The translations under genes and the position numbers were made by a program. Below, in pieces: positions 25,101-40,100 of a DNA stretch of 64,000 bases. Every line of letters begins with the position of its first letter. The stretch's first letter is position 1. Under the pieces are notes generated by a model, which was not told the DNA's origin, did no database searches, and saw only the letters and a program-made list of their open reading frames with translations. Source of the DNA: Scilla litardierei (taxonomy: Eukaryota; Streptophyta; Magnoliopsida; Asparagales; Asparagaceae); NCBI GenBank assembly GCA_030789695.1, contig CM061134.1, positions 63,539,370 to 63,603,369 of the forward strand. Direction: 5' to 3'.

Positions 25101-28100
25101 GGCGAGGAGAATTCGCACAAAAAGCAAGGATACGGCGGCTGCAATGGGTGTTTGCGGTTGCCTCTTAGGGTTCGGGCAGTTTTGGTTTTAAAAGAGATGA
25201 AAATGCTATATGGGGTATAGAAAGGGGTTTACTTTGGGGTGACTAGGAGAGAGGTGTGAGAGTGAGGGTGTGCAAAGAGGGGAAAAGTTGGGTGAGAGTA
25301 TCGGCAACAATCCCACATGCTACGTATGATGGATTTTCTAATGATTTGATTAGATTTGAAATTTTGAATGTTGATTAGGCTAAACGGGCTTGAAAGTGAT
25401 TAGTGGGTTTGGTTGGGCTAACTGTGTCCGAAAATTATGAAAAAAATATCGGGACAACCGTGACGACGAGGCTCGGGGGTGCGGTGGTCAATCGCGCGTT
25501 CGGTACACAGAAAACGAACTAAAAATAAAAAGATCTGGCATCGAAGTCTAAAGTTACGACGTCTCTCCAATCAAAGCTGATTTGTGGGAGAACAACCTGT
25601 GAAATGACGTTGACCAAAAATCCCACAAATAACTACCCTTCCATACGGTCACAACGACATATCACAACGCGTATTCCGAATTGAAGAAAGGTCGAAGAAA
25701 AAATACACGTACGAAAGAGGAAAGTACGCGCAAAAATACGAACGGTCAGATAGCGGCCGTTACATTGTCCTCTGCCGTGAGTTTTGTTGGGGCTCTGCCC
25801 CATTCGTGAACTGTCTTGACTTCCTTTATGGTCCTGGCTCCCTGTCGTGACTTCTTATAAGCTCCTTGCCATTGGCCGTGACTTCTTTTGGGCCGTATGC
25901 CCTTGTGTGTTGGATGTGCTATTGCACCACGTGTTTTGGTGCTGATGTTGGTTGGTGGATGATGTTGGCGTGGAGTTTGGGTTGGACATGGGCGTTGCCC
26001 TATTGCATTGTAATGGGCTTTTGCCCATTGATGGTTGGACAACGGTTTATGCTTGGCTTAATTTCATACTTAAATTATACTGAAATCATCATTGATGACC
26101 ATGTTGGTTGGTAACATGAAAGCATGAACATGTGGATTTGTCCCTAAAAACGAACGATGCTGAGAATTCTCTTAGATCAATACAATTGTCCCTCCCGCAT
26201 TGTTATCCCTCCATGTTTTAGATTGCTATACTACTTGATGCATGCTACCTATGTAAAGACTGTTATATCACTTGATTCATGCTATACTAGAATTCTCATG
26301 ACATCATAAGTTAGCAATATGTTTGGATGAGTTATGGTGGAAACAATCTGCTTTTATTCACGTACATGACATGTTTAACTTACTATTTAATGTCACTTTA
26401 TTAGTGGCATAAACTCTTGAAAACTACTCGAATCATGACACATGAATAGACTTGAATCACGTAGCATGCTAACCATATTAGATAGCTTTGATGTGAACCC
26501 TGGACTTTTTTAGAGACCTTATCTCATGATATATGTGTGACCAAACAAATGCTGGCACCTTAGAACGTCTCCTGACTAACATCACCTTAATACTGAGAGA
26601 TATACACCTTAAATAACACTTGGCACTTCAGACTCATTGGGTTTTGGGTTAAATCATATTAGAGAATATTAGAGTGAGTGCGGGAGCAACTGGAGCCATG
26701 TTTCTGATTACATGACCGCGTCATGTGTCTCGACCTGGTCTCATCATGCATCCGATGTGATGCTACTGGTATTGTCGGATATAAATTTTTAAGTCCCTCG
26801 TGTCTCTGTTTTGGACTCAAAGTCCCTCCTGTTATTTTTGGGCTCGGCTCGGGTGATCGTCCCCGTGGTAAAAGATGGACTCCTTGTTGATTACTGTACT
26901 CTCCAATATGATTTACGGCCTATGATTGACATAACTGCTAGAATAATGATAGCATAACTCTAAACTGTAAACTGCTTTGCATGCCTGTCTTTCATTGTTG
27001 GTTTTCTGTTCCTGCTTTTAGTTATGCTCATGTATGCTGTTTAATTCCAAATTCTAGAATTAATGTGATTTACTTTTAACTGTAGGCGGCTCTCCGTTTT
27101 GTTGCATCATCAGGTGCTGAGCCAGAACACGAGGAGGCCCCCACATTTGAGGATACCGACTTTGCAGTGGAGAACACATATTTTTTATTTATGAGGTTGT
27201 GAGCGTATATCTGATGAACCTTTCTGTATGTATTTTGAGAGTATGTAGTGTGTTGTATCTGACTTTGTAATTCTCATGTATTAATGAAATAATTCTCATG
27301 TATTAATGAAATTTCCATGTAAGCATTTTTGCACATCTATGCTCCTGGTCTTGATTGTTTTCACTTATTAACTGCTGGACTTGTCAATTCTTACGAAAAA
27401 ACAGTCACGTCCAGGGAGAGGGGGCATGACATGTTTTCTTGATGGCTTATGCATGTTCTCGCAACAAACCTCGTGAACAGTCTAAGAAGAGTGGTGCATC
27501 GTATCAATTACTTAACGGGTCCTCGCAACAAACCTCGTGAACAGTTTAAGAAGAGTATGGTGCATCGTATCAATTACTTAATTGGAACTGACTTTATCGT
27601 ATGAATGCCGGTGCATGAGAGTTTACAAACGTCGTAGACATACATCAGTCAACCAACTGACCATGGACAGAGACGCTTCTAGATCTGTCCACGACAACAT
27701 CAGGTAAACCTTGGCGGTACACCAGATCTCTGACTAACCTCTGGGAAACTTGTACATTCTCTTCAGAGGGAGCCCGGGCACAACAGAGGAGTGCGACAAT
27801 TTTGGGCACTGCGTCCAACAATTTTTAATAGACGAGATAACTCTCTGAAGGCAGAAGAATGGATGCGTTGTATTACTGACAACTTGAAATCAGCGTGGGT
27901 CCTGACATCATCATGGGTAGACATGGTCAAGTTACAATTGGTGGAAGGAGCCAAAGTCTGGTGGGACTCCGCCAAAGATCGACTAGAGCATCATATTTCA
28001 TAGGACACATTTAAGGACCACTTCAATGCTCAGTTTTTCTCTCCTGAGGCCCAAATAGAACTGCATGCACAGTTCACAAACCTAAAGCTGGACATCTTGT

Positions 28101-31100
28101 CGGTGCAGAAATATGATGCTGAGTTCTCTATACTTGGTAGATTTGCGAAGGAAATGGTGTCCACTCCATTGGCTTAGGTCAAGCGCTTCCAGCAGAGCCT
28201 GAACATCAAACTTAGGGAGCAAATGGTTGTGTTGAACCTAAAAATTCATATAGCGGTTCTGTAGATAGCTCGTGAATAAGAGTACTGCAGAGGGAGGCCG
28301 ACTAGGGCAACTATTGTCTGTCCCTTTGAGGTGAACACCACCACCTCTAATAGCTATTGGAGGAACGAACCGACGACCCATGTCCCCAGCTAGATATGTG
28401 CAATGGACAGTGCAACAGACCCAGTTGAAGATGCCGACGCATCATCATCATCGTCCACTACTACTATGGTAACCTGGGGCACACCAGACTGGAGCATCAC
28501 CCGCTATTGAACCTTTGCTAGTTGTGGATCGAAGGAGTATAGCGCTAGAGACTCCTTAACGGGAACAACACCTCTACTGCTCCAGCTAATGATCCTTGTC
28601 CCAGCAGGAAACACTTTGCGTTGACCACCACTTCCTCCCTAGAAAAAAGGTCTTTCAGTAGGTAAGAACATAAGCACCATCGTCGAGACGCCAAGCTTTT
28701 ACCATGACAACAGAAGAGGCTTAAGCTACCGACCAAGTAATCACTGGTATGATTTTATTGCTTCCAGTATTTACCTTCATATGTTGGTAGCTGCATGTTT
28801 AGACATAGTATTCGTGACCCTAAATGTTGTACTGGTAGCTGGTAGACATGTCCTTGCACTGTTTGACTCAAGAGCCTCTCACTGCTTCCTGGAAAGTCGA
28901 TTCGTTGACACACATGATATTCATATTAAACCCCTAACTTCTTGCCGGAATGTCAACACGCGCAGTGGCGTGTTGAAGAGCAATAGTGGGCATCCTAAAT
29001 GCCATGTGGTGATTTGTGGACAGGAGTTATTCGCGGACTTCATTATGATCGAGATTTCGAGCTTCGATGATGTCTTTGGAATGGATTGGTTGGGGACATT
29101 TCATGCCACCATTGACTGTCGTCAAACAAGTGCAGTGCTCGGGATGCCCAATCATCCGAAATTCGAGTTCTTCAGCGGAAGCAGATCTGAAGGATCCGTG
29201 CAGTTCATAGCCAGACCAACAGAGGAGGTGGTTACCGCTATGGAAGTTGAGCCAGAGAGACCTAAAGTTCAAGAATTCCTGGACATATTTTCGGATGATT
29301 TTACAGGTTTGACTATGGATCGTGCCCTTGAGTTTTTATTGAACTGATGCCAGGCACCCAGCCAATATCTAAGGCCCCGTATCGCATGGCACCACATAAG
29401 CTAGAAGAAGTTAGGGCTTAGTTTGATGATCTACTGCAGAAGGGATGGATACAACCTAGTGTATCCTCATGGAGTTCTCCGGTATTGTTAATGAAGAAGA
29501 AGAATGGATCACGGCCCATGTGCATCGACTACAGTGAGTTGAATATGGTGATGGTAAAGAATAAGTATTTTCTTCTATGTATCAATGACATTTTTTATCA
29601 GCTTAGAGGATCAAGCGTCTTCTCGAAGTTGGATTTTAGGACTGGATATCACCCGGTGAGGGTGAAGGAGGATGTCCAAAGAGTGCATTCAAAATCAAGT
29701 ATGGGCACTACAAGTACTTAGTAATGTTGTTTGGCATGACCAGTGCATCAGTGATATTCATGAGCCTTATGAACAAAGTATTATACGAATATCTGAATAA
29801 GTTTGTAGTGATTTACATCAACGACATCCTGGTATATTCAAGATACGCTTAGGAGTATGTTGAACATTTGAGGAATGTTATAGAGACTTTGAGCCAACAC
29901 TAGATGTTTGTTAAATTCAGCAAATGTGAATTCTGGTTGAACAAGGTGGCTTTTCTAGGCCATGTAGTGTTTGGAGAAAGGATTTCCGTAGATTCTGAGA
30001 AGGTAGAAGCTGTTGAGAAATGACCATTTTCCTAGTCTATGATCGAGATTTGGAACTTAGGACTAGATGGCTATTACCAGAGATTCATCTAAGACTTCTT
30101 GAAGGTAGTATATGACGCAATTGGTCTGGTCTAAGGTGTGGATGATGTTTTCAAGGAGTTGAAGAGAAGATTGACCTCGGTGTCGATTTTGATTTTGAGC
30201 AGGTGAAGGTATTTACAAACCATTCCAAACCGGACGGGAGGATTTGAAGTGTTTTGTGATGTGTCTGGTAAAGGACTTGGGTGTGTGCAACATCAGTATG
30301 ACTTAGTCGTGGCATACGAGTGCAGGCAGTTAAAAACCCATGAGAAGAACTACCACACTCATAATCTATGAGTTGGTGGTGGTTATCTTTGTTCTGAAGA
30401 TTTAAAGACATGTCTTACTGGATAAGCAGGTGAAGGTACTTACAGACCATAAGAGTGAAATATCTCTTCACTTAGAAGGAGCTCAACATCCGGCAGCGTC
30501 AGTGGAGTAAGCTTATGGCGGATTACGATATTGACCTTCAGTATCATGTTGAAAAAGTCAATGTTGTACCAGATGCACTGAGCCGTTATGTTGATGATGA
30601 CACACGACTCAGTAGAGGCTGCAGCAAGAGATCAGAGAGATAAAGATAGATGTGATATTGCTTGGAGTGACTGCATCTCTAATGAACATGCAAATTCAGT
30701 CAACTCTGGTGAGTAGGATCAAGGATGCTCAGACAAGAGATAAGAAGCCGCAGAAGATCAGAGACTTGCTGATGGCAGGTCAGAGGCCAGTGTTCAGGAT
30801 TCATGAGGACATATCCTTGCGGTATGGCAGCAGGATTTGTGTGCCATCTGGAGATGTTAGAGAAGAGCTTTTGAATGAAGCTCACAGTTCTCCTTATTCT
30901 ATTTATTCAGACGGGACCAAGATGTACAAGGACCTGAGGCAACATTACTGGTGCATGGCATGAAGAGCGTCGCCAAGAGCGTGGCGAAGTGTATGGTGTA
31001 CCAGTAGGTGAAGTCTGAACATCCGGTTTGTTACTGTCTTTATCCATTTTAGGGTGGAAGTGGCAGCACATTACGATGGATTTTGTGACTGGACTACCTA

Positions 31101-34100
31101 AAAGTATGATGCAGAATCACACGGTTTGGATGATCGTCGATCGGTTGACCAAGTCGACGCACTTTATTCCTTTTAGAGTGGGCCAGTCGACAAAAGTGCA
31201 TGCCAGAAAATACATAGATGGGATTGGTAGGCTATACGGTGTCATTGTGAGTATTGGTTCAGACAGGGACTCTCGGTTCACATTTCACTTCTCGAAGAGT
31301 CTAAAGAAACATTTGGGCACCCACTTGAGTTTCAGTTCGGCCTATCATTCTTAGACAGATAGCCATTAAAAGCGCACTATTCAGATACTGAAGGATATGT
31401 TGCATGCCTGAATGCTAGACTTAAAGGTGTAGTGGAAAGATCACATGCACCTCATAGAATTTGCATATAACAACTATCAGACCTATTGGTATGGCACCGT
31501 TTGCAGCCCTATATGGAAGGAAGTGTTGTTCACCCCCCGAGTTGGGATGATGTCGATGACCGAGAGTTGATTCGATCAGAGATGACTGCAAAAGCTATGT
31601 ATGTAGTACGCACTATCAGATAGAAGCTTCAAGTGGCATAAAACTGATACAAGCATTGGACGGATGCGAAGCGCAGACACTTAGAATTCCAGCCTGGTGA
31701 TCATGTCTTCTTGAAGATCTCTCCTAACAAAGGCATGAATCAATTTGGTCGGAGAGGGAAGCTCAGCCTATGTTACATTGGGCCATTTGATATATTGAAA
31801 CGAGTGGGAGAAGTTTCATATAGACTTGCACCGTCTCCATCCTTAGGAGTACATAATGTATTTCACATATCCCAGTTGCACAAGTATGTGGGAGACTCGA
31901 TGCATGTTTATGGTCATTCAAAGATCACTATGCGGCCTGACTTGACATATGAGCAGCAGTCGATGTAAATCATCGATAGTCAACGGAAGACCCTTAGGAG
32001 AAAGATAGTCAACCTGATGAATGTTATGTGGCATCGAGACTCGCCTGGAGAATCTTCATGGGAAAGAGAATGAGATGCGTGAGTGTTACACTCACTTGTC
32101 TGTTGTATCTTAGCTTTACGAATTCCGAGGACGGAATTTTTATAAAAGGGTAAGATGTAAGAGCCTAAAATTTTGAAATTTAACATTGCTTATTGTGAGA
32201 AATTTTTTTAAATTTTTCCTTATTTCTTTCTTCTTTTCTCCTATTCTTATTCTCATTCTCTTTTCTTTGTGGCCCAATAACTCGCGACCCAACTTTCCCT
32301 CGCTCTCTTCTTTTCTTTTCGCCTTTTCTTTCCTTTCCGCAAAAGCCCACATCTTCCTTCCTTTCTTCCATTTTCTTTTCTTTTTGCAAAAGCCCACCTC
32401 TTCCTTTCTTTCTTCCATTTTCTTTTCTTTTTCCAAAATCCCAAACCCATCCCACCTATGCCCAACCCCGCCCCTTCTTTTCTCTTAAAATTCCCGCAGT
32501 CTCTCTCTCCCCTTTTCCTTTTCACCACAGCCTGTCTCTCTCTTCCCCCATGTGACCCGAGAGAGAAATCGCTCGACTCTCTCCCCCCTTTGCTCCACGC
32601 ATGCCGCCTTACCCGATCCCCGACAGTCCCCACGAGCAAACCCTAGAATCACGTAGAAGATTTTCCCCGCCGCTCGTCACCTCTCTTCCACGCGATCTTT
32701 CGATGCCGCATGCCGCACAAAGCGACTCGAGTGCCTGTCGCTATCTCCCCATCTCTCTTCAGCATATGACCAGACAGCCCATCACCTCATCTGCAGACAT
32801 CGCTCCCTATCACATCTGACGCCTCAGTCATCTTCAAGCTCTCGCTTTTTCTCTATAGATTCCCCTTTGGTTTTAGGGCTTTTACTTTGAAAAAAGGAAA
32901 AATATTTTTTTAAAGGATTTTGGGTTTTCCTCTTAAACTGAGTTCGGATTTTGCTCTGAAGCTTGGTTTTCTTCTCAGATTCTTACAACGATCATTGGTA
33001 TTCGGTAAATCATTTTAACTTCTGATTTTTTTAAAAAATTTCATGTTTTGCATGTGATGATGATTCTGAACATGGCTCGGGTTTTTGGGGCTTAGCGACG
33101 ACCCTCACCGCCGTTGAGGTTACTCCTTAGTTTGTGTTAGTTGACCGTGACTTATTTTGGGCTCCTTGTCCTCTACCGTGAGTTTGCTTGGGGCTCTACC
33201 CTTGCCTTGACCCGCCTTGACTTCCTTTGGGGTCCGTGTCCCCTGTTGTGGGCTCCTTGCCCTTGACTGTTGCTTATTTTGGGCTTTTTGGGCTTTTTGC
33301 CCTTGTGTGTTGGCTGTGGTGTTATGCCATGGGTTTTGGTGCTTATGTTGGTTGGTGGATGGTGTTGGCATGGAGTTTGGGTTGGACCTGGACTTTGCCC
33401 TATTGCATTATACTTGGGCCCATTGATGGTTAGGGATCGGTTTATGCTTGGCTTAATTTCATGCTTAAATTACACTGAAATCGTACTTGATGACCATGTT
33501 GGCTGGTAATATGAGAAGCTTGAACATACGGATTTGTCCCTTAAAACAATTGATGATGAGAATTCTCTGAGATCAATACAATTGTCCCTCCCCCAGTGTT
33601 ATCCCTCCATGTTTTAACTTGTTATACTACTTGCTGCATGCTATCTATGTATAGACTGTTATATCACTTGCTGCATAATATTGTAAAATTCTCATGACAT
33701 CGCCAGTTAGCAATATGTTTGGATGTGTTATGATGGGAACAATCTGCTTTTATTCACGTACATGATATGTTGTTTGACTTATATTTAATGTCACATTATC
33801 AGTGGCATAAACTCCTAAAAACTGTTAGAATCATGACACGTGAATGGACTTGAATCACATAGCATGCCAACCATATTAGCCAGCTTTAATGTGAAACCTA
33901 GAATTGTTTAGAGACTATCTCATGTTCCAAACAAATGTTGGCACCTTAGAATATCTCATGAATAACATTACCTTAACACTGAGATCTATACACCTTAACC
34001 AACACTTGGCACTTCAGACTCACTGGGTTTTGGAATAGATCATATTAGATAGAGTGCAGGAGCGACTGGAGCCATACTTCTGATTATGTGACCACTTCAG

Positions 34101-37100
34101 GTGTCCCAACCTGGTCTCATCACGCATCCGATGTGACCTTACTAGTATAATCGAACATAATTTTTGAGTCCATCATGTCTTTGTTCAGGACTCAGAGCCC
34201 CTCTTGTTATTTTTGGGCTCGACCCAGGTGAATGTCCATGTGGTACAATGTGGACTCCTGGTTGAACGTGATTACTGTACTCTCCAGTATTATTCATGGC
34301 ATAGGATTGGCATAACTGTTAGAATAATGATAGTATAACTTTAAACTGTTAAACGCTTTGCATGCCTGGCTTTCATTGCTTGTTTCCAGTTTTGCTTTTA
34401 GTTATGCTCTGTATGCTGATTAATTCCAAATTCTAGAATTATCGTGATTTACTTTTGGCGGCTCTCTATTTTGTTGCACCATCGGGTGCTGAGCAGAAAC
34501 ACAAGGAGGTTCCCACAATTGAGGATAATGACTTTACTATAGAGAACGTGGATTTCTGATTTGTGAGGCTGTTAATGTATCTCTGATGGATCTTTTTTAT
34601 GTAGTTCGAGAGTATGTAGTGTGCTATATCTGACTATATAATTCACATGTATTAATGAAATTTTCTCGTTGCCTAGATTGTTTTCACTGGTTAAATGTAG
34701 GGCATGTCAATCCTTGTGAAAAAAATGCTACGGCCCCGGGCAGCGGGGCATGACAACTTTGATCACCAACATTACTATGGTTTGATTTTAGCAAACAAAA
34801 GCTGTCAAATTGTGCAATTCCTTTTACCCACATGCTTCTGTTTACATGACAATTTATGAATTCAATATCTGGCCACGAGAGTTGTAGGTTCTCTTCAATT
34901 CTTTGCGCACCAATACCTTGAGGCCGTGATGCTTGAATTTGATGGTAACATTTTGTGTTATTTTCTAACACACCTCTGCAGGTTGAGCACCCTGTTTAAG
35001 GGCCAAAATCTTGCTTTTGTATGACAACATTTTTCTTTTTATAATCCATTATAAATACTTGCCGGCCAGGACTTGAACCTGTATTTCTCTAATGCCATCT
35101 TAAAGTCCAAGGTTGTGGCAAGGGTTGAGACCCTTGAGTTGAAACTTTAAGAGTAATAAGTTTATATCATCACATGTTCAAAGTAAGAATTACTAGCATT
35201 ATTTTACCCGAAAAGGTTAATCGGAATATTTGAAATCTATTTGCGGAAACTAAACTATGATTCCAGATATGTTGGGATTCTCTTATTATATCTGGACAGT
35301 GGCCAAAAAAAACAATACAAAAAACAAAAACAAACAAAAAAGGAACAAAATTAGAAAAACAAAAAACAAACAAGCAAGCAAACAAAAAAGGAGCGGGGAA
35401 AGGAAATTGAAGGTAGAAGAGAAAAGGAAAAGGAAAAGGAAAATAACCAAAAATTAACCATGGTCAGATATAGCTGTGATTTAGATGTATGTTCAGATTC
35501 ACACTTACTTTTCGATTTAATATGAGTTCAGTGGTGTCTTCTTGTGATAGTCTTGTAAAGGTCGTGTAAAAACATTTATTATGTTTGTTTTTGCAATTAC
35601 GAATTCTGTGAGAAGTTAAATAGCAAAAGTTTATATGATGTTTGATTATTTTTCCCAATAGGAACAATGTTCCTCTTTGTTATCTCCAAATTGGTAGCTG
35701 AAACTCTATAAATTCAGATGAACTTGCCCATGTTATCCTATTGTTGGAAGTTGGAACGCGTAGATGGCTTGGTGTTGCATTTTATTATCACGTATCAGTC
35801 TTAATGCCCCCAGTATTTGATGATCTAATGTAAATGATGCCATAATATATACAAAATAACTATCTGCTAACTTAGTTGTTGTGCTTGTAAATCTTCAAAT
35901 CGAGACTTCGTCTGTCATTTTATCTTCATTATCAACAGGTACCTTTTGCTGATAAAAATTTTTGCGTTTGGTCTTGATGTTATAGGGGTATCTAAAGAGA
36001 AACCTTCTATATTTTTTGTTTAATAAAATTTAGCACTCATTCTGCATCATACGTTCAATAAGAAGCTTGTATTTTGTTGTGCTAAAAGTTGATGCATTGA
36101 TTGCTATCATTATGGTAGTACCTTTGATTTTTATTAGGAAACAAAATTCTCAGTTGGGGTTGACGGATTTTATTTCACAGCTGGAACTGGCATTAAAAAG
36201 AGAGTTCACTGATGCATTAAAAGTCCCAGTTGATGAGGTATGTTCCATTCAGAATATTTGTTTTTGGGTTAATTTTATCCCAATGTATATTATATGCTTC
36301 GTAGCATATCCATTGTGAACAGACATTTTAACCGTAATGCAGAATGTGTGCATGAAAGTATCCAAACATCTCCTGCTTTGGGCAGAGCAGCAAACCTACT
36401 GGATTTCTTCGCGGTTTCTCACTTTGGGATTTGAGTTGGAACTCTATTCTTCTCACGAATACTGCATGGTTTACTGGTACATGTACATTGTATATATGAA
36501 GCTTTTAGAAAAGACGCAGATGAGGATAGTTGATAGTGGTGATAAATGTAAGTGTTTCTTTCTCTCATGCCACAGTGTTGTTTCGTTATTAGTGATTTAA
36601 AATTTTGAAAATTTATGTTATGTGTAACTTATTAGCATGGTCCAAATTTATTATGAGTGGCATTTACTTATTGGATTTTGCACAGAATTAGTTTCATATA
36701 AATGTTTTTTTCCCCATTTTGTATCACTTGGTGCATATATTGGCTTCAGATCCTTGATTAGTTGTAATGTGTCATTTTTTTATTCAGGACTTGCCTTTGG
36801 CTTTTTAGTTCTCATGATTCTTATATGATTGCATTATCGTTCCACTTGTGTAGTGCATTCTCGCTGAGAATATAAATGCTATTAGGGTTTGTATTTTGGT
36901 TTATGGGAGTTTCTATAATTTTGACTTTCTAGATTGTCTAGGATTAGTAGTTTTCATATTATCTCAATTATGTTACAATATATTTGGGCATATTGCCCTC
37001 ATCAATCAATAATGAGAATAAAGAGAATTTCTTTTTTTTCTACTTAACAATGCGCAAGGATAGCAGCTTCAAAAATTTTAGATGAAGTTAGCATGAACCC

Positions 37101-40100
37101 GGATCGTCATATAATTGATAATACTGTTCTTCATATCTGGATTTTCACATGTGATTTATAGACATCTAATATGGTGTAAAATGATAAGCAACTTCTGAAA
37201 GTTGTATATAAAATTATTGTGGATCATCTTTGCATGATGTTACTGTAGATGAGATTTATGCAACTTGACTTAATTGAAAGAGAAATATCAGAAGCCATTT
37301 TTGGGGATTTATACACTGCAATTGTTTCATAGTGTTTACGACACGTGATTTCGTCTGTATCTTGGGATTATTTTGTGCCTCAATGTTGATTATATTTCTA
37401 TGTAGTACATTCTTCTCATGTGCCATGTTCCTCTATTTCGTTGTCAACATGGATTGGAGGGTTATTGATACGATTTGGATCGTATCAATGGAAAATCAGC
37501 GAAGAAAAGGAATAAAAATTGGGAAAGATGGTATTTTTATTGGATTTTTGAGAAGAAACAACTACTAATAGCAAGATAACTTGAGCCCTTTCGAGAGGAA
37601 CTCGCTCTCCTAACTTTGATGAACGGAACAAAGTCTAAAACCCTCACAAAAGACACTTACGATGTTTCTCACACAATAAGCATAACCCTCATGACGGCTA
37701 AACCTTCGGAAGGTGCGCCCGTACTTACATATCATCTGTGAGCGTAGGAGGAAGTGTGGAGGATGTAGCATGCTCGCCAATCGCCCGACGCAACTGGGAA
37801 ACATGAAACACCGGATGTATCGCTGTCCCTGGCGGCAACTTCAACCTGTAAGCCACCTCTCCAATCCGAGTCTCCACCTCAAAAGGCCCATAGTAACGGG
37901 CCGCAAGCTTCTCGTTCCTCCTGTGGGCCAAAGACCTCTGCCTGTAAGGTCGAAGCTTCAGGTAGACCATGTCCCCTACCTGAAAAATCACATCTCGCCG
38001 ATGTCCGTCCGCCTTGGCCTTCATCACCTGCTGTGCTCGTGTCAGGTGCCTCCGCAGCTCCTCCAGCATCCTATCCCTCTCCTCCATCTGCTCCTCCACC
38101 TGTGACACCGGTGTCGCCCGATGCCCATAGTAAACCAAAGAAGGAGGGTCTCGTCCGTACAATATCCGAAAAGGTGTCGTCCCTGCCGCCGAGTGGAAGG
38201 ATGTATTGTACCAATACTCCGCCCACGCTAACCATCTGGCCCACTGTCGGGGTGTCTCCGAAACAAAACATCTGAGGTAGGTCTCGACACTCCTGTTGAC
38301 CACCTCGGTCTGACCGTCCGTCTGCGGATGGTAGGCGGTGCTCCGCTTCAGCACTGTCCCCTGGACTCGAAACAACTCCTCCCAGAAGTGACTAGTGAAT
38401 ACCTTGTCCCGGTCGGACACTATAGACTTCGGAAACCCGTGCAGCCGCACCACCTCCCGCACGAAAACCCCCGCCACCGAAACCGCTGTGTAAGGATGCT
38501 TCAAGGGAATGAAGTGAGCATACTTACTCAGCCGGTCAACCACAACCAAGATCACGGTGAACCCCTCCGACCGCGGCAAGCCGTTTATGAAGTCCATGGA
38601 CACCTCCTCCCACACCTGCTCGGGCAATGCCAAAGGCTGTAGCAGTCCCGCCGGGGCCATCGCCATGTACTTGTGACGTTGGCAGACGTCACAAGCCGCC
38701 ACCAATCGCGCGATGTCCTTCCGCATGCCCGTCCAGTATACCTCCCGAGCCATCCGCATATACGTCTGCTGCACGCCCGAGTGCCCTCCGATCGCCGACC
38801 CATGGAACTCCTAGAAAAGAGTCGGAATCGATGCAGACCCCCGCGGAATCACCAACCTCCCCTGGTAGAGTAACCTTCCCCCTTCTAGCGTGTAACCTGG
38901 CACCCCCGTCACCTCCCTCCTGTAAGCTCTTCCTGATCTGTTGCTGCTCCGGGTCTGCCTCCGCCTCCTGTGACAGCTGGTCCAAACCTCTCCACTCGGG
39001 TATCGACATCGCTTGCAGCTGGCTCCCCTCATCCCGTCGAGATAATGCATCCGCCGCCTTATTTTCCAGCCCCGGTCTATACTCAATATCGAACCGAAAT
39101 CCCACCAGCTTCGACAGTAACTTCTGGTGCTCCTCTGCCACCAACCTCTGCTCTAACAGATACTTCAATGCCCGCTGATCTGTCCGCACCATAAAAGTTC
39201 GTCGCAGCAGATATGGTCGCCATTTCTGAATGGAGAATACTATAGCCATTAACTCCCTCTCGTACACTGACTTCAGCCTCTCCCTCGTGGTCAACACCTG
39301 GCTGAAGTATGCAACCGGCCGCCCCTCCTGCATCAGCACCGCCCCAAGACCATATCCTGAAGCATCCGTCTCTACTACGAATGGCTGGCTGAAGTCTGGC
39401 AGAGCAAGGACCGGCGCCGTTGACATCGCCGTCTTCAAGGCTTCGAAAGCCTTAGTCGCCTCTTCCCCCCACCGAAAACTGTCCTTCAGCTGCTCCGTCA
39501 GTGGCCAGGCAATGGTGTTGTATCCCTTCACAAACTTGCGGTAACACCCTGTCAAGCCCAAGAAACCCCGCAGTGCCCGCAGTGTCTGTGGTAGAGGCCA
39601 CTCTAACATCGCCACAATCTTTGCCCGGTCTGCCGCTACCCCGGCGCCTGAGACAATGTGCCCCAAGTACTCGATCTGACTCCTCCCGAACGAGCACTTC
39701 TTCCGATTGGCGAATAAATGGTGCCCCTGCAACTCCCTGAAAACCACCTCAAGATGCCCCGTGTGCTCCTCCAATGTGCGGCTATAGACCAAGATGTCGT
39801 CAAAGAAAACAAGGATGAACCGTCGTAGGTAAGGGCGGAACACCTTGTTCATCAAGGCCTGAAAAGTAGACGGGGCGTTTGTCAATCCAAACGGCATCAC
39901 CAAGAACTCGTAGTGGCCCTCGTGTGTACGGAACGCCGTCTTCGGGATGTCCTCTGCTCGCATCCGGATCTGATGATACCCAGATTTTAGATCCACCTTC
40001 GAAAACACCCTCGCCCCATGCAGCTCGTCGAGCAACTCATCTATCACCGGAATAGGAAACTTGTCGGGCACAGTTTCCTTATTCAGGGCTCGGTAATCCA

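Larger units (their letters stand above)
22205..27431 (+). repeat. E3 5' LTR, interrupted by a solo LTR
   Basis: Homologous to 32156-34755. Removing the nested element and one TSD copy (3,349 bp) leaves ~1.9 kb, so this LTR lacks about 0.7 kb present in the 3' LTR. The missing part corresponds roughly to 32290-33080, the pyrimidine-rich and TATA-like section. A short repeat, ttctcatgtattaatgaaat, is doubled near 27270-27312. Confidence 0.87.
22205..34755 (+). mobile_element. E3: old Tekay/Del-like Ty3 chromovirus with long LTRs
   Basis: LTRs at 22205-27431 (inflated by a nested solo LTR) and 32156-34755 begin tgtaa.agcctaaaattt and end gggcatgaca. They are flanked by an exact target duplication, acttt (22200-22204 and 34756-34760). 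The interior (27432-32155) carries decayed gag, protease, RT, RNase H, integrase and a chromodomain remnant. The integrase spelling ([30 protein letters not shown]) and the long LTRs fit the Del/Tekay clade. Many stops, plus loss of protease and RT catalytic motifs, show an old dead insertion. Confidence 0.9.

Noticed and set aside
24386..25191. Several overlapping GC-rich open frames on both strands
   Set aside because: Inside the solo LTR (22421-25764). Gly/Arg-rich composition with no conserved domain; typical of a GC-rich LTR leader.
32239..32646. Lys/Glu-rich minus-strand and Ser/Phe-rich plus-strand frames
   Set aside because: They translate the pyrimidine-rich tract of the E3 3' LTR.
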